Shown piece by piece: positions 7,355-15,464 of a DNA stretch of 58,547 bases; position 1 is the first letter of the stretch, and every line of letters starts with the position of its first letter. This stretch comes from Tumebacillus permanentifrigoris (GTDB taxonomy: Bacteria; Bacillota; Bacilli; Tumebacillales; Tumebacillaceae). A program made the translations under genes and the position numbers. Location: positions 1-58,547 of the forward strand of contig NZ_QGGL01000024.1 in NCBI RefSeq assembly GCF_003148565.1, written 5' to 3'. The notes under the pieces were generated by a model that worked only from the letters and a program-made list of their open reading frames with translations, was not told the DNA's origin and did no database searches.

Positions 7355-8140
7355 TTAGAAGTCGTCGAACGAGACGTCGAAGTCGACTGCAGTCGACGAC
7401 TCGCTTGCAGCTGGTGCCGAAGGAGGGGGCGATGTCACAGGTTCAACAGGAACCACCGGAGCCACTACAACGTTCGGTACACCTTTAATGCCGAAGTAAT
7501 TCAGAACGACTCCGTATCCCTCAGCGGGCGTGAGCATTGCCGTACCGTTCGGTTGCTTCTTCTTTTTAGCTGCAGCCTCCATCGCCGACAGGCTCTTACC
7601 GATCGATTTCTTGTTATCGAGGATCTTCTCGGCTACTTCCGGGTGCTGACCGATGTGACCGATCAGGAACTCACCGATCACTTGCACGTAGGAATTTTGA
7701 GTATCGGCTTCCATTTCAGCTTTGAGCTTTGCGATTGCTTCCGCTTGCATCGATTCTTCCTCCTCATATCCCGGCCAGTCTGCCGGGTTGTATAACTCGC
7801 GAAGTTCGGCAATTTTCTGCTCCACCCATTCGCGGTAGGTCTTGCGGTTGTGATCGATCAAGTTGTGGCAGGTCCCTGTGTTCGTTGATGGGGAGCATAG
7901 GTGGGCGACGTTCCAAGGTTGGTCACCTCGCCCGCACTGCCCCTTCCCCACGAGATGTGCGAGTTCTAGATGCCAGGCTCGGTCCGTTGGCCGATCTAAG
8001 CCGCACATCTCGCAACAACCGCCCGAACGCCGTTTGACTTCGGCGGCGACCTCGGGTGTGATCTCTCCTCGATCCTTCGCCTTTGGCTTGCCACGGTTGT
8101 GCTTAGGTTTCGGTTGAGGGATCGGCGGTGACAGCGCCAT
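7355..8140 (-). CDS. HNH domain fused to PcfK-like domain
   Basis: 261 aa from the ATG 12 nt after GGAAGGAGG. Residues ~25-100 form an HNH/zinc module (CCEMCGLDR, HLELAHLVGKGQC, NVAHLC, CHNLIDHNR). After a short acidic linker, residues ~125-215 resemble PcfK (YVQVIGEFLIGHIG, KKSIGKSLSAMEAAAKKKK, LTPAEGYGVVLNYFGI). The C-terminal ~45 residues are a Pro/Val/Ser-rich tail ending DFDVSFDDF, an acidic tail of the kind seen on SSB-type or replication-interacting proteins. The fusion is unusual because PcfK is normally a stand-alone small protein. Confidence 0.7.
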   Translation of the reverse strand: MALSPPIPQPKPKHNRGKPKAKDRGEITPEVAAEVKRRSGGCCEMCGLDRPTDRAWHLELAHLVGKGQCGRGDQPWNVAHLCSPSTNTGTCHNLIDHNRKTYREWVEQKIAELRELYNPADWPGYEEEESMQAEAIAKLKAEMEADTQNSYVQVIGEFLIGHIGQHPEVAEKILDNKKSIGKSLSAMEAAAKKKKQPNGTAMLTPAEGYGVVLNYFGIKGVPNVVVAPVVPVEPVTSPPPSAPAASESSTAVDFDVSFDDF

Positions 8141-8160
8141 CGGTGCGGTCGACCTCCTTC

Positions 8161-8619
8161 CTATCGCCCTACACCGTTCCCAAACCCAAGTTCCCGGTTC
8201 AGGACGTGAAGAGTTTGTTTCTTCGCATTGATCAACTCTTGCATGGCGTAGAATGCCGACTTCCACTCGATCAACTCGGCTTCTGAGGCGGATTCGATGT
8301 AGCGGAAGTCTGTCGTCGCTGTCTCGGCGATCGCCTCGCGAACGGCGGCGCTGCCCTCTGCACTTCGAAACGCATGCGCGAACGCCCGCTTCCGGTTCGC
8401 CTCAGCTTGTCCGTAGGCGTACTGAGCCTGCCTTTGGAGTTTGGAGATGCAGAAGAGGACCATTGAAAGTACCTCGATCTGTTTTGACAACTCGTATGGG
8501 ACTTGCTCGTCGAGGTTATGCACGATGTCATAAAGTGCCGACATCTGCTCGGTGGTTTCCATGCACAGCGCGTTGCGGATGGCCGCTTCGACTTCTCTGG
8601 CTCTTGTCTGATTGATCAG
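8161..8619 (-). CDS. Unknown helical phage protein, possible CTG start
   Basis: The first ATG (8562) has no RBS. Nineteen codons upstream in the same frame, a CTG lies about 6 nt after GAGGAGGTG, and the intervening codons read as a plausible helix (INQTRAREVEAAIRNALC). I therefore extend to 8619, giving 152 aa. The protein is helical and Ala/Glu-rich with no recognised domain. If the CTG start is wrong, the ATG at 8562 gives 133 aa. Confidence 0.65.
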   Translation of the reverse strand: MINQTRAREVEAAIRNALCMETTEQMSALYDIVHNLDEQVPYELSKQIEVLSMVLFCISKLQRQAQYAYGQAEANRKRAFAHAFRSAEGSAAVREAIAETATTDFRYIESASEAELIEWKSAFYAMQELINAKKQTLHVLNRELGFGNGVGR

Positions 8620-8668
8620 CCTCTACACCTCCTCTCCGACCGTGCATTGTTTTCGTTTCCTAACTTTA

Positions 8669-8932
8669 CTAAGTGCCTGTGAAGCCATTCACGCACGGCA
8701 CTGCTTCTGGCGGAACCTCGTAGCAGGCCACGCATTCGTGATAGTTGTAGAACCGCCCCATCTCCAAACCTGCATGCCGGACGGAAGGACTGCCGGTCGT
8801 GATCGTGCGTTGGCAGATCAGGCAGACGTGATCCTTCCTGACGCGCTTGTTGAATCTGATGCGGTGAAAATGAATCCCAGTGTAATCGTGCGCGTAACCA
8901 AGATCCTCGGAGTTGGCGATGTAGCCAGCCAA
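8669..8932 (-). CDS. Small zinc-binding protein, 87 aa
   Basis: Two Cys pairs (CLICQ and CVAC) with His residues between them (RHAGLEMGRFYNYHEC) suggest a treble-clef or ribbon-type zinc site. The rest is not recognised. Early-operon position, 6 nt downstream of the preceding gene. Confidence 0.7.
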   Translation of the reverse strand: MAGYIANSEDLGYAHDYTGIHFHRIRFNKRVRKDHVCLICQRTITTGSPSVRHAGLEMGRFYNYHECVACYEVPPEAVPCVNGFTGT

Positions 8933-8938
8933 GGTCCA

Positions 8939-9319
8939 TCACCTCGCACGCTTGCATACCCACTCATCGAACACGGTGCTTGCGATGGCGAATTCCTTAT
9001 TATCGATCAGTACCGGATTCGTCGGAGGTCGGTATCGGAACACTTCCCACAGTTGGAAGGTGCCCCATTGAGGCGCAGGGTCCGGGTCGCAGATTAGCGG
9101 CAGACAGGCTTCCGCGGGTTCCGGTATTTCTACCGAAAGGCAAAGACTCAATGTTTCCGCGAATATACGGCAGGCCTCGCGAAACGTAGCTACAACAGCT
9201 ACTGCTACCACTTTGATCTCCCCCCAGATTTCTCGGACATAATCGAGGTCTTGTTTGGTCACTTGCCCAGCGTTGAACCGGCAAGTGATCTCGTCGCAGC
9301 GTTTCAGATCTATCATCAT
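8939..9319 (-). CDS. Unknown phage protein, 126 aa
   Basis: Starts at two adjacent ATGs after GAGGGG and overlaps the upstream zinc-ribbon gene by 4 nt. It contains a hydrophobic-alternating stretch (IKVVAVAVVATFREACRI) and several cysteines, but no classic metal site. No family recognised. Confidence 0.65.
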   Translation of the reverse strand: MMIDLKRCDEITCRFNAGQVTKQDLDYVREIWGEIKVVAVAVVATFREACRIFAETLSLCLSVEIPEPAEACLPLICDPDPAPQWGTFQLWEVFRYRPPTNPVLIDNKEFAIASTVFDEWVCKRAR

Positions 9320-9588
9320 CCGATTGCCCCTCTCGTTGCTCTTTTTCGCTTGGCGGCCGCCTTTTCGTAGACCACTGTTTTGTCATCCTTGCCGAACTCC
9401 ATCGTCCGACTAGGTTCCGACGACGGGTCGAATGCCGCCGCGACCTCTGCCGTACCAGCGGTGATGATCGCCAACCGGTCACAGTCGACCATCTCGCCGC
9501 ACTTCGGACATGTGCGGATCGCGGCGGAAGTCATGCGTAGTTTGAACGGCCCGGCCCACCCACAAGTGCATACCCCTGTGATGGTCAT
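9316..9588 (-). CDS. Small zinc-ribbon protein, 90 aa
   Basis: The N-terminal CTCGW and CPKCGEMVDC pairs make a zinc ribbon of about 35 residues. The remainder is Ala-rich and ends in a basic Lys/Arg tail (AAAKRKRATRG) suited to nucleic-acid contact. It overlaps its downstream neighbour by 4 nt and follows the RHH-like gene by 4 nt. Function unknown. Confidence 0.7.
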   Translation of the reverse strand: MTITGVCTCGWAGPFKLRMTSAAIRTCPKCGEMVDCDRLAIITAGTAEVAAAFDPSSEPSRTMEFGKDDKTVVYEKAAAKRKRATRGAIG

Positions 9589-9592
9589 GTGG

Positions 9593-9847
9593 TCACCGCC
9601 CCCCCTTCTTGGTCGTGCGATGCTCGGGATTGAGCAGATCCACGAAGATGAACGAGCCCTTCGCTTCGTAGTTAGCGACCAAAGATGCGCAGGCCATGTT
9701 GATCAGGGTGGCGCGGGAGTAGCGGAGTTCCCCGCCCATCTTGTCGAGATCATCCCGTAATCCTTCTGGCATCTCGCACGTGAATCGAGCGGTTTTTGGT
9801 TCATGCTCCGTCTGTTGCGGCGCGCTCGTGGCATCTTTTTTAGACAT
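9593..9847 (-). CDS. Ribbon-helix-helix-like small regulator
   Basis: 84 aa. Residues 20-60 (ARFTCEMPEGLRDDLDKMGG, then YSRATLINMACASLV) fit an RHH fold: a beta strand followed by two helices. Such proteins bind DNA as dimers. The start codon follows GGAGGTGGTGAGA. It may autoregulate part of the early operon; no operator was identified. Confidence 0.65.
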   Translation of the reverse strand: MSKKDATSAPQQTEHEPKTARFTCEMPEGLRDDLDKMGGELRYSRATLINMACASLVANYEAKGSFIFVDLLNPEHRTTKKGGR

Positions 9848-9908
9848 TCTCACCACCTCCACACTGTCGCCGTGTATACACCGTGTACCAACGGTGTATT
9901 ATTGGTGA

Positions 9909-10364
9909 TTACTCTTTCTTACTGCGCTTCTTCGGCATCCGCTTCCGCTTAGCAAGCGTCAACTTGACGATGATTTCCGTCTGTGTGTGCTTACTGATTT
10001 GGTCAGGCTTGAGCTTACCTTGGGACGTGAGGATCGAGTAGTCAAACGGGGTTTTCAATTCGTCCTTCGCGATCAACAATTCATTTGACAAGCCATCAAC
10101 GTCGAAAACGTCTTTGACAGTTGCTTTTTTCGCGACCACTGCCCACTCCCCGTTCGGAAGCTGTCTTACGTAGTCGTCTTCAAGCTGCATGCTTTCGAAG
10201 GCGGCTTCGATTTCTTCGAGCGTCATTTTAGCTTGCTCGTTGAGGTCCTTGACCGTCTCTTTGAGCTGGAAGTACCGGAGGAACTTGTTCAACAGCTCCT
10301 CTTCCGAAAAATTAACGGCTGCAGGGGTTTCGCTTTCTTGCAGATGAAGGTGTTCGGCGTTCAT
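9909..10364 (-). CDS. Conserved phage protein shared with prophage B
   Basis: 151 aa. The C-terminal ~80 residues are clearly homologous to the protein at 49770 in prophage B: both have LPNGE-AVV-KKA, KDVFD, LLIAKDELKTPFD-SILTSQGK and ISKHT, followed by a strongly basic tail (KRKRMPKKRSKKE here). The N-terminal half is a charged helix. The basic tail suggests nucleic-acid binding. Both copies lie near RecU. Family name unknown to me. Confidence 0.8.
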   Translation of the reverse strand: MNAEHLHLQESETPAAVNFSEEELLNKFLRYFQLKETVKDLNEQAKMTLEEIEAAFESMQLEDDYVRQLPNGEWAVVAKKATVKDVFDVDGLSNELLIAKDELKTPFDYSILTSQGKLKPDQISKHTQTEIIVKLTLAKRKRMPKKRSKKE

Positions 10365-10398
10365 CTATGTTTCCTCCCAATGGAAAATATTCGGACTT

Positions 10399-10965
10399 CT
10401 ATACGGATGCCGATGCGAGTTGCGTCTCGATCTCGATCCACTTGTCGACAGCGACAAGGTAATCAAGCGGCACCCCGTTGGTCGGTTTGATCAACTCGCC
10501 AGCTTCACGGATGTGGTCGTATGTGATCGACTTGCGACCGCCGCGTTCCATCTCGTCCCAAGCGGTGATGATGACCGGTGCAGGCACGAAGTAGGTCTCG
10601 TGGCGAGTGGCGAACTCGATGATGAGGAAGGCGATGGCCCCGTAGCGCAGCGAGCGCCGCAGGTGCTCGACTTGGTGCTTGTGTAGGTTGTCGAAGGCGA
10701 AGCTGGTCGCGATCTTCGTGGACTTCGCCTCGAATTGAAGCGAGCGGCGGCGATAGGTGCCGTCATAGTCGACGGTGCTGGCCTTCTCCAAGAATCCGAC
10801 CACTCCACCCGTAGGGAGGCGCTTTTGGATCTTGACTGGCGTGGGGCGCTTATTGACGTCAGCTTGTCCGCGATTGCGGTAGGCGTTGTTCGTCATGTCC
10901 AAGAGGCGTTCCAGCCCCATGCCACGGTTGGCTTGCGTTGTCCCCGGTAGTTTACGAGATTTCAT
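10399..10965 (-). CDS. recU: Holliday junction resolvase RecU
   Basis: 188 aa, the usual size. It carries RecU signatures in order: ANRGMGLERLLDMTNNAYR near the N-terminus, KRPTPVKIQK, the catalytic core TVDYDGTYRRRSLQFEAKST (D, D, E, K) with FDNLHKHQVEHL, then GGRKSITYDHI and PLDYL. It cleaves four-way junctions in phage recombination. The ATG follows GGGAGG. The first codons overlap the end of the upstream 74-aa gene. Prophage B carries a diverged homologue at 48519. Confidence 0.93.
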   Translation of the reverse strand: MKSRKLPGTTQANRGMGLERLLDMTNNAYRNRGQADVNKRPTPVKIQKRLPTGGVVGFLEKASTVDYDGTYRRRSLQFEAKSTKIATSFAFDNLHKHQVEHLRRSLRYGAIAFLIIEFATRHETYFVPAPVIITAWDEMERGGRKSITYDHIREAGELIKPTNGVPLDYLVAVDKWIEIETQLASASV

Positions 10966-11176
10966 GCGGTGCCTCCCTTTGGCGACCCTTGCAGATGTCC
11001 TCGAACACCCGGTCCGCCTCTTCCTTCGTCAGCTCCCCTAGTCGCTTGCGCGTCCCAAGAGTGGCTTCAATTTCATCGTGAATCCCGACGAGTCCACGGG
11101 TGGTGACTGCCAACAATACCCGTTGGCGGGCTTGCTCGGCAGGTGACAACGTCGACTTGATGTCTCTAGCTCCCGC
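10952..11176 (-). CDS. Unknown phage protein, 74 aa
   Basis: Starts at the ATG 6 nt after AGGTGA, inside the end of the upstream gene. Helical and charged, with no recognised domain. It overlaps RecU by 14 nt and is probably translationally coupled to it. Confidence 0.6.
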   Translation of the reverse strand, partial: AGARDIKSTLSPAEQARQRVLLAVTTRGLVGIHDEIEATLGTRKRLGELTKEEADRVFEDICKGRQREAPHEIS

Positions 11177-11654
11177 CATCCGATTCACCTGTAACAGGGC
11201 AGTCCGCAACGTCTACGCCGCCACCTCGGATGACCTTCACATGGAACCGCCAATTCATTGACAACAACAGTGGTACGACGTAGTAGATCGGCCTGCCGTT
11301 AGATTGCGGGACCTCGATGACGGCCCGCCGCGACCCGATGAAGGATTCAATCGGCCCGCTCTTTCCGTTGATGACCGTGTACTTCCAACGGGTCTTGAGG
11401 ACGCCTGTGGGCTTGTGAGCGAGGCATGATTCAAGCTCTTCCACGATGGAGATCACTTTGCCCAGCATGAAATTTTTCTGCCGCTTCCAACTCACGGTGT
11501 CACCGATCTCGATGGCGGGGTACTTTCCAACCGCTGGCGCTGCCGTTGTTTCCGCAGGGTCACTGAACCGCGATTTCAAATCCGCGACAGTGCCGGGTTT
11601 CGGCGGCATGACCCCAAGCCCACGGGCGATGGTTTCCAAACTTGGTCTTCTCAA
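11166..11654 (-). CDS. Unknown phage protein, 162 aa (TTG start)
   Basis: The first codon is TTG, overlapping the stop of the upstream gene, with AAGGTGG about 9 nt before. The middle looks like a small beta barrel (IEIGDTVSWKRQKNFMLGKV). No family was recognised. Part of the replication block of the early operon. Confidence 0.65.
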   Translation of the reverse strand: MRRPSLETIARGLGVMPPKPGTVADLKSRFSDPAETTAAPAVGKYPAIEIGDTVSWKRQKNFMLGKVISIVEELESCLAHKPTGVLKTRWKYTVINGKSGPIESFIGSRRAVIEVPQSNGRPIYYVVPLLLSMNWRFHVKVIRGGGVDVADCPVTGESDGGS

Positions 11655-12343
11655 GTCTCGTCGCCACCTTCACACTCGACATTCACCGAAGATTGCGACG
11701 ATGATTCCCCTAGTAGCTTCTCGAGAGCCTTGGCGTCGAGTGTCGGATTCATTTCGGGCGCGACCATCTCGATCCCCGGAGGACACCAGTGCGTTGGCGG
11801 GATCACGGTGTCGTAGTGCATGCCCGCGGCTGTCGCGATCTCGTTGAACACGTCCTGCTGGTGCTTCGGGATTCCAGGGAACGGACCCATTGCGTCCTCA
11901 CCCCAATCCGCGACGATGTCCATTCGCTCGTCCGTCCAGCAGGTGAAGCAAACTCTTGGCATCTCGTTCGGGTCTTCGTTTGTGCGAAACCGTTCGGGAA
12001 CCTGCGCGAGGATGCACTCCGCACTTCCGCAGTGCCCGCACTCGCCGCCCTTCTCGTAGTCGGAAACAAGATCCCCGATCACATCGACCGATACGCGGGT
12101 GAAACTGATGACCCTGCCGTTTTGCACCAACGTTGTCGGGATGAGGCGCGGGCGGCCATCGTGAAACATGGATTTACCGGAATCTTTCTCAGCGATCCCC
12201 AGGTACAGGCCAAGCGAATCATCGATCAGCATAAGTGGCAGGTTCCAGCTTTCTTTTCCGGCCGTCTGTGCGTCACGCAAGATTTGTGCAATCGGTTCGT
12301 TCAATGCGAGGATGTTGCCGATCGTATCCCTGAAATTATTCAT
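11651..12343 (-). CDS. Unknown zinc-binding phage protein, 230 aa
   Basis: Start chosen at the ATG 8 nt after GAGGAG. Cys pairs CGHCGSAEC and CFTC near residues 100-140 suggest a zinc site. The C-terminus is acidic and Ser-rich. No family recognised. It sits immediately downstream of the helicase gene, so a replication-linked role is possible but unproven. Confidence 0.65.
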   Translation of the reverse strand: MNNFRDTIGNILALNEPIAQILRDAQTAGKESWNLPLMLIDDSLGLYLGIAEKDSGKSMFHDGRPRLIPTTLVQNGRVISFTRVSVDVIGDLVSDYEKGGECGHCGSAECILAQVPERFRTNEDPNEMPRVCFTCWTDERMDIVADWGEDAMGPFPGIPKHQQDVFNEIATAAGMHYDTVIPPTHWCPPGIEMVAPEMNPTLDAKALEKLLGESSSQSSVNVECEGGDET

Positions 12344-12348
12344 ACATG

Positions 12349-13722
12349 TCACTCCTCATCCGTTCTAATGCCAGATTTCAAATCGCCCTCAACCGTCGCT
12401 TGTTTCTGCTCATCCTTGATTGTCTTGATGTCCTTTGGCATATCGGTCACAAGGCTCCACTGGCCAACGTAGCCCAATTGCACAACGCCGGTTTCGCCTT
12501 CCCTTTGCTTCGCGATGATTGTCTCTAGGATTCGCTTTGCGTCGGTGTCCGGATTGTAATATTCGTCGCGGTACAGGAACCAAATCATGTCGGCGTCCTG
12601 CTCAATCGATCCGGAATCTCGTAGGTCGGCCATCGTCGGGCGCTTGTCATTGCGGCTTTCAACGGAGCGATTGAGTTGTGACAGCGCGATCACCGGCACG
12701 TTCAGTTCTATAGCCATGAGTTTGAGGTCGCGAGTAATGTTGCTGACTTCCTCAACCCGACTTTTCCCGGTGCCTCGCAAGAGTTGTAGATAGTCGATGA
12801 TGATCAGGTGCTTGCGATCAGGTTCGTCACGGATCATCTTGCGGGATTGCGCGCGGATCTCTGCAACTTCGGAATACAAGTGCGCCTTGTCGAAGATTTT
12901 GAGCGGCAATTCAGCGATGGCAGCCGTGGCAGGTATCAAGCGTTCCCAGTCATCTTCGGAAAACTGGTGACTCCGCATCTTCCCCCCGGCGATCCGACCC
13001 TCAGCCGCGATCATCCGTTTAAGTAAAGCTGCCTTCTGCATCTCCAGTGAGTAGATGTGCGGAATGGTGCCCTTGCGCGCGGTGTTTCTGGCGACGTTGA
13101 GCATGAACGCCGTCTTTCCCATTGCAGGGCGAGCGGCGATGATGATTACCTGGCCGCCCTCAAGTCCAAACACCATCTTGTCGAGATCGGAATAGCCCGT
13201 TGTTATCGCATGTACACCGATCTCTCGCGGTGTCTCGAACTGGTCGTAGAGGTTTAGGATCGTTTGTTTGTGGTCATACTCCGTTGTGTGACCGAACTCT
13301 TCAATTTGCGCCAATCGTCGTTGGAGTTCAACGAGTTCGTCAGGCGATGAAAGCTCGACTGAACTCTGCCGGAGTACTTCCTTGGATTTGCGGACCTTCC
13401 AGTAGTCAACGACGATCTGTTGCCAGTGATCGAAGTTCCCGGTCGTGACGACCGTTTCAGTCAGTGCCTTGAGATACTCAACGCCGCCGATCCGTCTGAG
13501 GACTCCTCCGATCGATAATCGTTCGGAGAGTGTAACGATGTCCACGGGCTCCCCGCGTTCGTCGAGCTCGCGCATTGCTTTGAAAATGTAACGGTGCTCC
13601 TCTGGCCCGAACTGGCCGTGCTTGAGGGTGCAGTCTTTGATTATGTCGCCATCGATGATGATCGCGCCAAGCACCGCTTGTTCGGCTTCGAGATTCGTGT
13701 TAGTCGTTACGCTTTGCAGCAT
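12349..13722 (-). CDS. dnaB-like: Replicative DNA helicase, DnaB type
   Basis: 457 aa. The N-terminal DnaB domain (NLEAEQAVLGAIIIDGDIIK) covers residues ~10-110. The RecA-like motor domain has Walker A in ARPAMGKTAF near residue 200, Walker B in HLIIIDYLQLL near residue 305, and motif 4 SRNDKRPTMADLRDSGSIE. It would unwind the phage fork as a hexameric ring. The ATG follows TGGAGGCGAGACGAG and overlaps the loader gene by 23 nt. Initiator, loader and helicase are adjacent, a standard phage replication block. Confidence 0.95.
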   Translation of the reverse strand: MLQSVTTNTNLEAEQAVLGAIIIDGDIIKDCTLKHGQFGPEEHRYIFKAMRELDERGEPVDIVTLSERLSIGGVLRRIGGVEYLKALTETVVTTGNFDHWQQIVVDYWKVRKSKEVLRQSSVELSSPDELVELQRRLAQIEEFGHTTEYDHKQTILNLYDQFETPREIGVHAITTGYSDLDKMVFGLEGGQVIIIAARPAMGKTAFMLNVARNTARKGTIPHIYSLEMQKAALLKRMIAAEGRIAGGKMRSHQFSEDDWERLIPATAAIAELPLKIFDKAHLYSEVAEIRAQSRKMIRDEPDRKHLIIIDYLQLLRGTGKSRVEEVSNITRDLKLMAIELNVPVIALSQLNRSVESRNDKRPTMADLRDSGSIEQDADMIWFLYRDEYYNPDTDAKRILETIIAKQREGETGVVQLGYVGQWSLVTDMPKDIKTIKDEQKQATVEGDLKSGIRTDEE

Positions 13723-14056
13723 CTCGTCTCGCCTCCAGTAACGCCCGTCCCTTGGCGTGTTTCTCTCGCGCCACTTCCGGCGGACAGACTTCCACTCGCC
13801 ACTGATCAAAATCACGAATCGCTTTGTCTCCGGCGAGTACCGCTGTGTTTAACGTGGTTTTCTTCGGGAGTAGGTCCGCAATTGCTGGGGCTCGCTTCTC
13901 CGACTTGATATATTCCGTCAGGAGAGCGTCAGCTGTCTCGTAAGCGATTGACACGAAGAACGGGTGCCAGTCCTCGACCTTCTCCTTCGTGGCCTCGAAA
14001 AACTCGTAGTATTGCGCGATCCGCTCAACGAGGCGAGCCAATTCTTTTTTAGTCAT
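13700..14056 (-). CDS. G39P-like helicase loader/inhibitor
   Basis: 118 aa. The N-terminal ~70 residues (KKELARLVERIAQYYEFFEA, WHPFFVSIAYETADALL, then APAIADLL) match the G39P family, which in SPP1 delivers the DnaB-type helicase G40P to the initiator G38P. The location between initiator and helicase genes is exactly that expected. The start overlaps the end of the initiator gene (RBS GGAGG). Confidence 0.8.
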   Translation of the reverse strand: MTKKELARLVERIAQYYEFFEATKEKVEDWHPFFVSIAYETADALLTEYIKSEKRAPAIADLLPKKTTLNTAVLAGDKAIRDFDQWRVEVCPPEVAREKHAKGRALLEARRDAAKRND

Positions 14057-14867
14057 CGAACTCTTCCTCCAAACTCCGCCCGCCAGATCCGTCACCGGAG
14101 CCTGATGAGGCGTTGACTTGGTTGAGATACGATTCAAACTTTGTCCCGAACAATGTCTCGGGACGCAGGTAGTTTGCCATTTTCGAATCACCGTGCCATT
14201 CAGCATGCTTTTTGCGGATGACAGCTAGGATATCGTCGGACGTGAACCCTTCGTTCAAGCGAGCCCGGATTTTCTCTTGGGTGGCTTTTGACGTGGGCTT
14301 GTATGACGTTCCTAGCAGTTCGTTTAGAAGTTTGATAGATTCGGAGCATACGGCTCCTAGCTTCTCTCCCTTCTCTGCATTCTTTTCATTCTTTACATTC
14401 TTGTTTGTGTCCATCTGTTGTCCATCCGTTGGAAACTTGCTGTCCACTTGCTGTCCACTTGCTGTCTGTTTGTTGGAAAGTTGTTGTCCATCTGTTGGAA
14501 AGTTGTTGTCCAAATCCCCATCGTGCCCTTGGTAAAAAGACCAATTTACCACTGATATGATTGAATATTTGTTCGTAGAGTTGATGTCCAACTTTCCCCA
14601 TTCTTTGAACTTCACAATCCAATTCCACAACGTTTTTGCCGGGACAGCATGACTCGGCTTCATCCCTCTGTTGTACTCTTCGGCTAGCGAATTCCTGCCG
14701 GTGACAAACTGTCCGGGTTGGAGCGTGACCAACTGCTTGTCCATCAAAACAGACGTTTCAACGAAGGTTGCTTTGGTCAGGCACAGGAGCCAGAGTTTGA
14801 GTACAAACGGATCTTGAAACAGCGGACTCCCGACCACTTTCCGGTGCAGTTTGAGCCAACCTTGCAC
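14049..14867 (-). CDS. Phage replication initiator (DnaD-like organisation)
   Basis: 272 aa from a GTG start 8 nt after AGGAGGTG. The N-terminal ~110 residues (GWLKLHRKVVGSPLFQDPFV, QFVTGRNSLAEEY, TLWNWIVKFKEWGKL) are the winged-helix domain of phage replisome organisers. The C-terminal ~90 residues (LLNELLGTSYKPTSKA, GFTSDDILAVIRKK, YLRPETLFG-KFESYLNQ) form the conserved phage C-terminal domain. In between, a low-complexity Gln/Asn linker is encoded by tandem DNA repeats that probably act as the origin. Confidence 0.88.
   Translation of the reverse strand: MQGWLKLHRKVVGSPLFQDPFVLKLWLLCLTKATFVETSVLMDKQLVTLQPGQFVTGRNSLAEEYNRGMKPSHAVPAKTLWNWIVKFKEWGKLDINSTNKYSIISVVNWSFYQGHDGDLDNNFPTDGQQLSNKQTASGQQVDSKFPTDGQQMDTNKNVKNEKNAEKGEKLGAVCSESIKLLNELLGTSYKPTSKATQEKIRARLNEGFTSDDILAVIRKKHAEWHGDSKMANYLRPETLFGTKFESYLNQVNASSGSGDGSGGRSLEEEFDD
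14404..14515. repeat. Tandem repeats inside the initiator gene, putative phage replication origin
   Basis: Three tandem 11-bp units ACTTGCTGTCC (14435-14467, last unit with one change) and two 20-bp units in direct repeat with a 22-bp period (14471-14490, 14493-14512), plus related partial copies to the left. They encode the Gln/Asn-rich linker of the initiator. Many phages keep their origin iterons inside the initiator gene, so this is the best candidate origin. Confidence 0.6.
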
Positions 14868-14893
14868 GTCGTCAACACCTCCTGCCGTCGCTT

Positions 14894-15211
14894 CTAGGCT
14901 GCGGCGGCACTACTTCCCTGCCCTGACTCCCCCGCACCACCTATGCCAAGGATAGAGGCGACTGTGCGCAGGTCGTGGTCGGTGAGCATCGGGTAGAGCT
15001 GGAACAACGTCGAGGCCATCGAGAACGCGCAGGTCAGATTGACCTTGGTCAGTTCCTCGACCGTCATCCCGGCGTGTACCGGGGGGGTCGGTTGGATCGT
15101 CACGGCGACCAGGCGGCCGCGCGCTTCGAGACGATCGATGGCATAGCTAAGAGCTTCGCCGAACTTCAATGCTTCTTCGAGCGAACGAGAGAAATCTTTA
15201 GTTGGTTGCAC
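14894..15211 (-). CDS. Unknown phage protein, 105 aa
   Basis: GTG start overlapping the upstream gene by 14 nt, without a strong RBS. Helical, with a Gly/Ser/Ala-rich C-terminus (GGAGESGQGSSAAAA). No domain recognised. Confidence 0.6.
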   Translation of the reverse strand: MQPTKDFSRSLEEALKFGEALSYAIDRLEARGRLVAVTIQPTPPVHAGMTVEELTKVNLTCAFSMASTLFQLYPMLTDHDLRTVASILGIGGAGESGQGSSAAAA

Positions 15212-15464
15212 TAATGGTCACGTCCTTTTCGGAATTCTTCTTTGCACGATGACGCGCATACTTTTCTAAAAGGCGGACTTTTTGATCCGTCAGGATTGGT
15301 AGTCCTTCTGGCCTGTAGGGATTCGATCGCTTGGTGTACCCCATTACCTGACAATCCTCGCATCGCTTCCGATTCCGCAATACCTGCGGGTCAACATACT
15401 CGCGAACTCCGCAAATGCTGCAACGTGCGATGACGTCCGGCTCGGTTCTCTTAACCCGCGGCAT
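15198..15464 (-). CDS. Small zinc-finger protein, 88 aa
   Basis: CSICG and CEDC pairs spaced ~18 residues apart, within a basic protein (RNRKRCEDCQVMGYTKRSN), suggest a zinc-stabilised nucleic-acid-binding fold. The start overlaps the end of the upstream regulator by 14 nt. Role unknown. Confidence 0.7.
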   Translation of the reverse strand: MPRVKRTEPDVIARCSICGVREYVDPQVLRNRKRCEDCQVMGYTKRSNPYRPEGLPILTDQKVRLLEKYARHRAKKNSEKDVTISATN

